Shown one piece after another: positions 59,801 to 64,000 of a stretch of 64,000 nt of DNA. Numbering within the stretch: the stretch's first letter is position 1; every line of letters starts with the position of its first letter. The notes beneath the pieces were generated by a model that worked only from the letters and a program-made list of their open reading frames with translations, did no database searches and was not told the DNA's origin. Where the stretch lies: assembly GCA_034440615.1 (NCBI GenBank), contig JAOTOM010005054.1:652501-716500 (forward strand). Reading direction: 5' to 3'. Position numbers and translations under genes: made by a program. The DNA comes from Ashinkailepas kermadecensis (Eukaryota; Arthropoda; Thecostraca; Neolepadidae).

Positions 59801-60822
59801 GCCTTTGGCAGGACAACTGACGTTCTCCCAACAAATTACACGCTCTAAGTGGAGATAATATTGAAATGGTGGCAACTTTTATTTAACCGGGAAGGTTTCA
59901 CCTTAAATGGGAAACCTGTCAAGAATCCACTTACCCGGCGATCAATGACGGAGATGTATGGCACGCGCTGTGAAGCCAACTGCCCGTCAGCCATTTTACG
60001 GGCCCCGGGTGATCCGTCAGCTTGATTCCGCCGTTGTTCGATGAGGGTTTCCTGAGCCGATGTCACTGCTATCGTGAGACGTTAATGGCTCGCAACGTAG
60101 CGATTGTTTCCAAGTTCACGAGCGATTCTTCGCGAGAAAATAGGCAGGCAATACATATGTTGCAATGCAATGGCTTGGCACCGTTTCTATAGCACAGTCA
60201 TATTTCTTTGTTACCGTGCGAGGATGCCCAAAAGCACTGGATGCGATGACGTCACTCAGTCTGAGATAGATCTGTTGTTATACTGTTGTTATACTGCACA
60301 TTTGGTGCTAAAAAAAAACATAAGCGAACGCCGAACGGAGCATTGGTTTGAAGCTCGTGTGACGTATTGCTAAGCTTGGAGTGGTTAAGCTTGATGTGGT
60401 CTTCTCCATTGGCTCCAGCGACGTCACGTTTATTTCACACCCTGTATGACCTTAAAATCCTCAATTATTATTGATTCCTGGTGATACTGCATGCTGATAT
60501 TTTGTTTGCTTCCATTGGTAGCCAACGCGTTCATGTTTTCACTTATATTAATTCGACATCGACAAGTTATCAACTGAAATATTTATCTGTTAATAGACAT
60601 TTACAAGAAGCATGGTTTCGACAAATAAATGTGGGCAGTTGAGTATCTGCTGGGAGGACGGGGGTGGTCGGGGAAAAGAAACATGTATACCCTTCGCAAT
60701 TTCAATGAGCTTTGGCATTACCTCGTGTAAGTTTATGTATTAAACTAACTCAAAGTGGCTTCCGTCTTCGAACTCTCCACCCTACTCCAAACTCGATTTA
60801 CTTCATACGGATCTCTCTTTGT
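59801..60822. other. No recognisable feature
   Basis: Unassigned; open frames at 60104 and 59845 lack recognisable domains. Confidence 0.4.
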
Positions 60823-60958
<136 letters not shown>

Positions 60959-61140
60959 GTACAATGAGGATGGCGTTGCGCCGGCAATTAAATGTGGGCA
61001 ACATAAGGGATGTTTCATGAAAATATTTCATTCCAAGCAGAAGTTCCATTGCCAAACACCAACACACTTGCGGGGGAATCGGTACTCGAAGGAGGCGTCG
61101 CCAGCGGAGCGCAAGGAAACAGTATGACCCAAGCTGCCAA

Positions 61141-61540
61141 CCTTGACTCGTTGAATGCCAGCAGATGAGCAACAGCTGACCTCTGACCGCCCGGTGCCTC
61201 AGGGTACGGCCGACCTTGACTCGTTGATTGGATTGGATTGTGGCTTTACGACGCACTCAGCAGCTGAGGTCATATGGCGTCGCCTGCCTCTCACCCTGGC
61301 AGGAAGGGTATTGCGGGGAATGGAACCCCGTACCTCTGGCGTGCCAGACGCTCAGCTTAGCCACTGAGCTACCGACGCCCTCGACTCGTTGATTGCCGGC
61401 AGATTAGCGCCAGTTGACCTCTGACCGCCCGGTGCCTCAGGGTACGGCCGACCTTGACTCGTTGATTGCCGGCAGATGAGCGCCAGAAGACCTATGACCG
61501 TCCGGTGCCTCAGGGTGCGACACTGCCGGTGCCGACGCTC
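61141..61540 (+). repeat. 73-bp minisatellite interrupted by a SINE
   Basis: The CCTTGACTCGTTGA landmark is at 61141 and 61214, then resumes after the SINE at 61383 and again near 61454. The unit includes GACC.CTGACCGCCCGGTGCC and TCAGGGTACGGCCGA. Confidence 0.85.
61231..61382 (-). mobile_element. tRNA-derived SINE, copy 1
   Basis: On the minus strand: TAGCTCAGTGG (A box, 61361-61371) and GGTTCCATTCC (B box, 61317-61327) at tRNA-like spacing, then a body with CCTTCCTGCCAGGGTGAGAG and a (ATCCA)n-type tail at 61231-61245. GACTCGTTGATTG flanks both sides (61218-61230 and 61383-61395), a probable 13-bp target duplication. Transcription would be by RNA polymerase III. Confidence 0.85.
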
Positions 61541-62492
61541 ACCGCGGGTCACTGTGTCCAAATGAAAATTATGCGATGTTCCTCAACCATAAACACAAAG
61601 CCATATAGATACCAGGGACGTCGCTGGCGCTTTTATCGCACGCTGCACGTCGTTCCCACTCCAGTCAATGGCGGCGAACTTTTGTTTTGGGCCAGCTGCA
61701 CACATCAGAAGACCATTTCGACAACAAAAAAACACAACTCGGGCGTTGTGATTTGTTGTGATCATCCGCGCGCTGCAATATCTAAGTCGGCCATTGGCGG
61801 AGAGATTCGCGGATTTGCGATTCAGGCGGATGCGTTGGGCTGAGCGTGTTTTGTCTTCGCTCCGCTGTTACACCTTTATTTCCAGAATAGCACCACGCTG
61901 GGCGTCCACTTAATCTAGATTATCATGACTTATTGCAATGGCTAACTTCAACATGCAGTTTCTTTATGCTCCATGCTAGGTGTAGAACAAGCGTCATTAA
62001 TATACGTGTAAAAGTCAGCATTGGGCACGCTGGATCTGAGACCTCGGCAACATCAGGAGCCAAAATGGCGCTTAGAACAGTAGAACGCCCCCCTTGAAGG
62101 CGGAGCCGACCTTGTGAACCAGTCAGGTGCCTTTCTTGGAAAAGTAGGTACGCTGTTTGGGAAACATGTGATAACACAGAGTATTTTATTAGCTTAGCCA
62201 ATAATGCCCTCGGCTATAAAAGTGATTGCTGAAAGAACAGCCCCCCCCCCCCCACAGCTAACGTTCCCCTTCAGTCGCGGGTGCATGCCGCCGTGAAACG
62301 TATTCTGGTTTCAAAAAATGTATACGTTTTGATCCAATGGTAACACAGAAAGGGCACAAGGTCTGCCATACTCGACACAACGAAGAAAGCAATGATACGA
62401 AATATGTGACATCTCTTCTTAATAGAAAGAAAAGAAACGATAACAAATAGAATAGTTGCACGATTCTCTGATATATTGTATTTGCCGTTGTA
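61541..62492. other. No recognisable feature; C-run at 62240-62254
   Basis: Nothing supportable; no domain was seen and the C-run is the only simple-sequence tract noticed. Confidence 0.4.
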
Positions 62493-62549
62493 ATCGCCGT
62501 TTGTTTGCCCTTTAAATATCGGATATTTAAAGGGCAAACAAACGGCGAT
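62493..62549. repeat. Perfect palindrome, 28-bp arms, 1-bp spacer
   Basis: 62493-62520 is the exact reverse complement of 62522-62549; the arms include CGCCGTTTGTTTGCCC and TTTAAATATC. It immediately precedes a pyrimidine-rich minisatellite. Confidence 0.95.
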
Positions 62550-62935
62550 GACCCTACCCTCCCACCCCACCCCGCCCCATGCCGCTATCCTCCTGCCATA
62601 CCCCATGCTGCTACCCTCCCACCCTACCCCATGCGGCTACCCTCCCATCCAATCTGCCCCATGTTGCTACTCTCCCACCCAACACTTCCCCATCCACTAT
62701 CCACCCCACCACCCACCCCATGCTGCCACCCTCCCACCACACCACGCCCCATGCTGCTACCCTCCCACCCAACCCCGTCCCATGCTGCTACCCTCCCACC
62801 CAACCCCGCCCAATGCGGCTACCCTCCCACCCCGTCCATGCTGCTACCCTCCCACCCCACCCCACGCTGCTACCTTCCCACCCCACCCCATGCTGCCACC
62901 CTCCCACCACACCCCGCCCCATGCTGCTACACAGT
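62550..62935 (+). repeat. Pyrimidine-rich minisatellite, 25-31-bp units
   Basis: ATGCTGCTACCCTCCCACC-type units with landmark ATG at 62751, 62782, 62813 and 62838. All three plus frames are open and proline-rich, which is not evidence of coding. Confidence 0.9.
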
Positions 62936-63044
62936 CCGGGGGCAAAATTCCTTGTGTAGCAACCGTTCTTCAATCTAATCTACTCCAATAAGCATCTTCA
63001 AGCTCCACTGCGTTCTGGCTGCGTTCCCAGCATCATATAATGAT

Positions 63045-63106
63045 CACGTCATTAAATGGTGCGGATTAATCAGAGCCACAGGGGCCCACCTGGGTTCAGT
63101 CAATAG
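63045..63106 (-). mobile_element. CR1-like 3'-end fragment
   Basis: On the minus strand: CAGGTGGGCCCCTGTGGCTC, TGATTAAT and a decayed CATTTAATGAC, matching the 3' ends at 52160-52205 and 26850-26890. Confidence 0.65.
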
Positions 63107-63514
63107 ACGGAAAATAAGCAAAGATCAGAAGAAAGAAACTGAAGGAAATAAATCAGGCGAGAAGTAAGAGGTTGAAATCTTCTAACAAATGGTACATCAT
63201 GAGTTCTAAGGAAACTATCTACCACGTTGTTTTCTCATGACCAATGTATTCAGCATCGCATGTAGGAAGGCCGGTTCAAGACCTACAGCCAGGTACACCC
63301 GTTACTAGCATAATCCCCAGTTTATAAGGACAATCAATGACACAGATGTCATTGTGGCACAGGTGTCTGGCCAGTAGGTCTACTGGCAACAATCTCACCT
63401 CATTCCCCACAATTTATATCACACTATTGCACAACTTCAAATTCAAAAGTGGGATCTTTTGACCTAAGGAATGTATTCACCCTTTTTCTAAATACATTCA
63501 ATGCGAGACTCAGG

Positions 63515-63660
63515 AGTTTCGGTAGCTCAGTGGTTAAGCTGAGCATCTTGGAGACCAAAGGTACGGGGTTGGATTATTCGCGGTGGCCGCCCTTCCTGCC
63601 AGAGTGAGAGGCCGGCGATACCATATGGCCACAGCTACTAGTGCGTTGCGAAGTCACAAA
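63515..63660 (+). mobile_element. tRNA-derived SINE, copy 2
   Basis: GGTAGCTCAGTGGTTAAG (A box), a decayed B box (GGTACGGGGTTGGATTATTC), then CCCTTCCTGCCAGAGTGAGAG and ATACCATATGG, collinear with the minus-strand copy at 61231-61382. More diverged; the tail is not clear. Confidence 0.8.
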
Positions 63661-63870
63661 CAACACCCACGAGAGACTCCCCATCTCCGATCCCGACAGT
63701 GCCGCTTCAAGTATTCTTCCCACAAGTCTCATCTTCAAGTACTGTCCAACATTTCATCACTTCTAGATCTGCCGTACTCTTCACATCATCACCAATCTAC
63801 AAGCACACTACCTTCACACGCAACATATCTCCAACCTACAGCACCAACACCAACTCAACGCACATATCGC
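63661..63870. other. CA-rich unassigned segment
   Basis: A C/A-rich, T-poor stretch with no repeat unit or domain that I can define. Confidence 0.4.
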
Positions 63871-64000
63871 ACCCAAGAAACAGCCACATCACCACCTGGT
63901 GGCAGGCTGACAAAACCTACATCCAATCCAACCCAAGAAACAGCCACATCACCACCGGGTGGCAGGCTGACAAAACCTACATCCAATCCAACCCAAGAAA
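63871..64000 (+). repeat. 60-bp tandem repeat continuing past the window end
   Basis: ACCCAAGAAACAGCCACATC begins units at 63871 and 63931, and a third starts at 63991. Units 1 and 2 differ at one base (CCTGGTGG/CCGGGTGG). Each unit contains ACATCCAATCCA, resembling the SINE tail motif. Confidence 0.9.

Noticed and set aside
62505..62991. Proline-rich frames in all three plus frames
   Set aside because: Pyrimidine-rich minisatellite lacking stops in that composition.
63521..63600. Possible tRNA gene
   Set aside because: A- and B-box-like sequences are present but the body and the related copy at 61231-61382 show it is a tRNA-derived SINE; no cloverleaf could be drawn.

Overview
This window is repeat-dense eukaryotic DNA, most likely from an invertebrate animal. 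The evidence is the mobile-element content: CR1-like LINEs whose ORF1 carries an SGNH-esterase-like domain, Penelope-like elements (PLEs) with a GIY-YIG endonuclease, an RLE-type LINE with a PHD finger, a tRNA-derived SINE, TTAA-flanked MITEs, and very long micro- and minisatellites. An arthropod such as a crustacean or chelicerate would fit, but a mollusc or other marine invertebrate cannot be excluded from sequence alone. No intact host gene, rRNA gene, functional tRNA gene or CRISPR array was found. Nearly every open frame with recognisable homology belongs to a decayed retroelement.

Layout, left to right. 0-5.6 kb: an RLE-type LINE on the minus strand with an inverted second copy of its PHD end, a 185-bp fold-back and an old degenerate ~22-bp tandem repeat. 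5.6-7.1 kb: a TIR element (TIR GTTAGGCGTCA) whose second, inverted copy lies at 38.0-39.7 kb. 7.8-8.4 kb: a 25-bp satellite. 8.4-19 kb: mostly unrecognised sequence with small TE fragments. 19-26 kb: three near-full copies of a ~0.94-kb TTAA-flanked element, one of them inside a minus-strand LINE. 26-29 kb: CR1-like LINE fragments. 31.2-31.9 kb: a LINE ORF1 remnant. 33.3-37.3 kb: a 15-bp satellite of about 150 units grading into an AC-rich array. 37.6-43.1 kb: (TA)n tracts and two PLEs, one split by the TIR element and one flanked by inverted terminal arms. 44-55 kb: three CR1-like copies stacked in the same orientation, interrupted by a 1,019-bp TTAA element and a 916-bp GGGTCTG element. 55-56.2 kb: another PLE on the minus strand. 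57-58.5 kb: an inverted second copy of the GGGTCTG element inside another dispersed repeat. 58.8-64 kb: minisatellites, a perfect 28-bp-arm palindrome and two SINE copies.

The nested insertions are the most informative part. Four times a DNA-type element sits inside a recognisable repeat, so the empty site can be read directly. A TTAA element is inside a reverse transcriptase; removing it with one TTAA restores the frame. A GGGTCTG element is inside a CR1 ORF1 with TSD ATT, and its second copy is in another repeat with TSD TAT. The GTTAGGCGTCA element is inside a GIY-YIG domain. The TTAA elements are also loaded with AGGTCA (nuclear-receptor half-site) motifs in recurrent DR4 and ER1 spacings. 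All comparisons were made by eye; no alignments or database searches were run.
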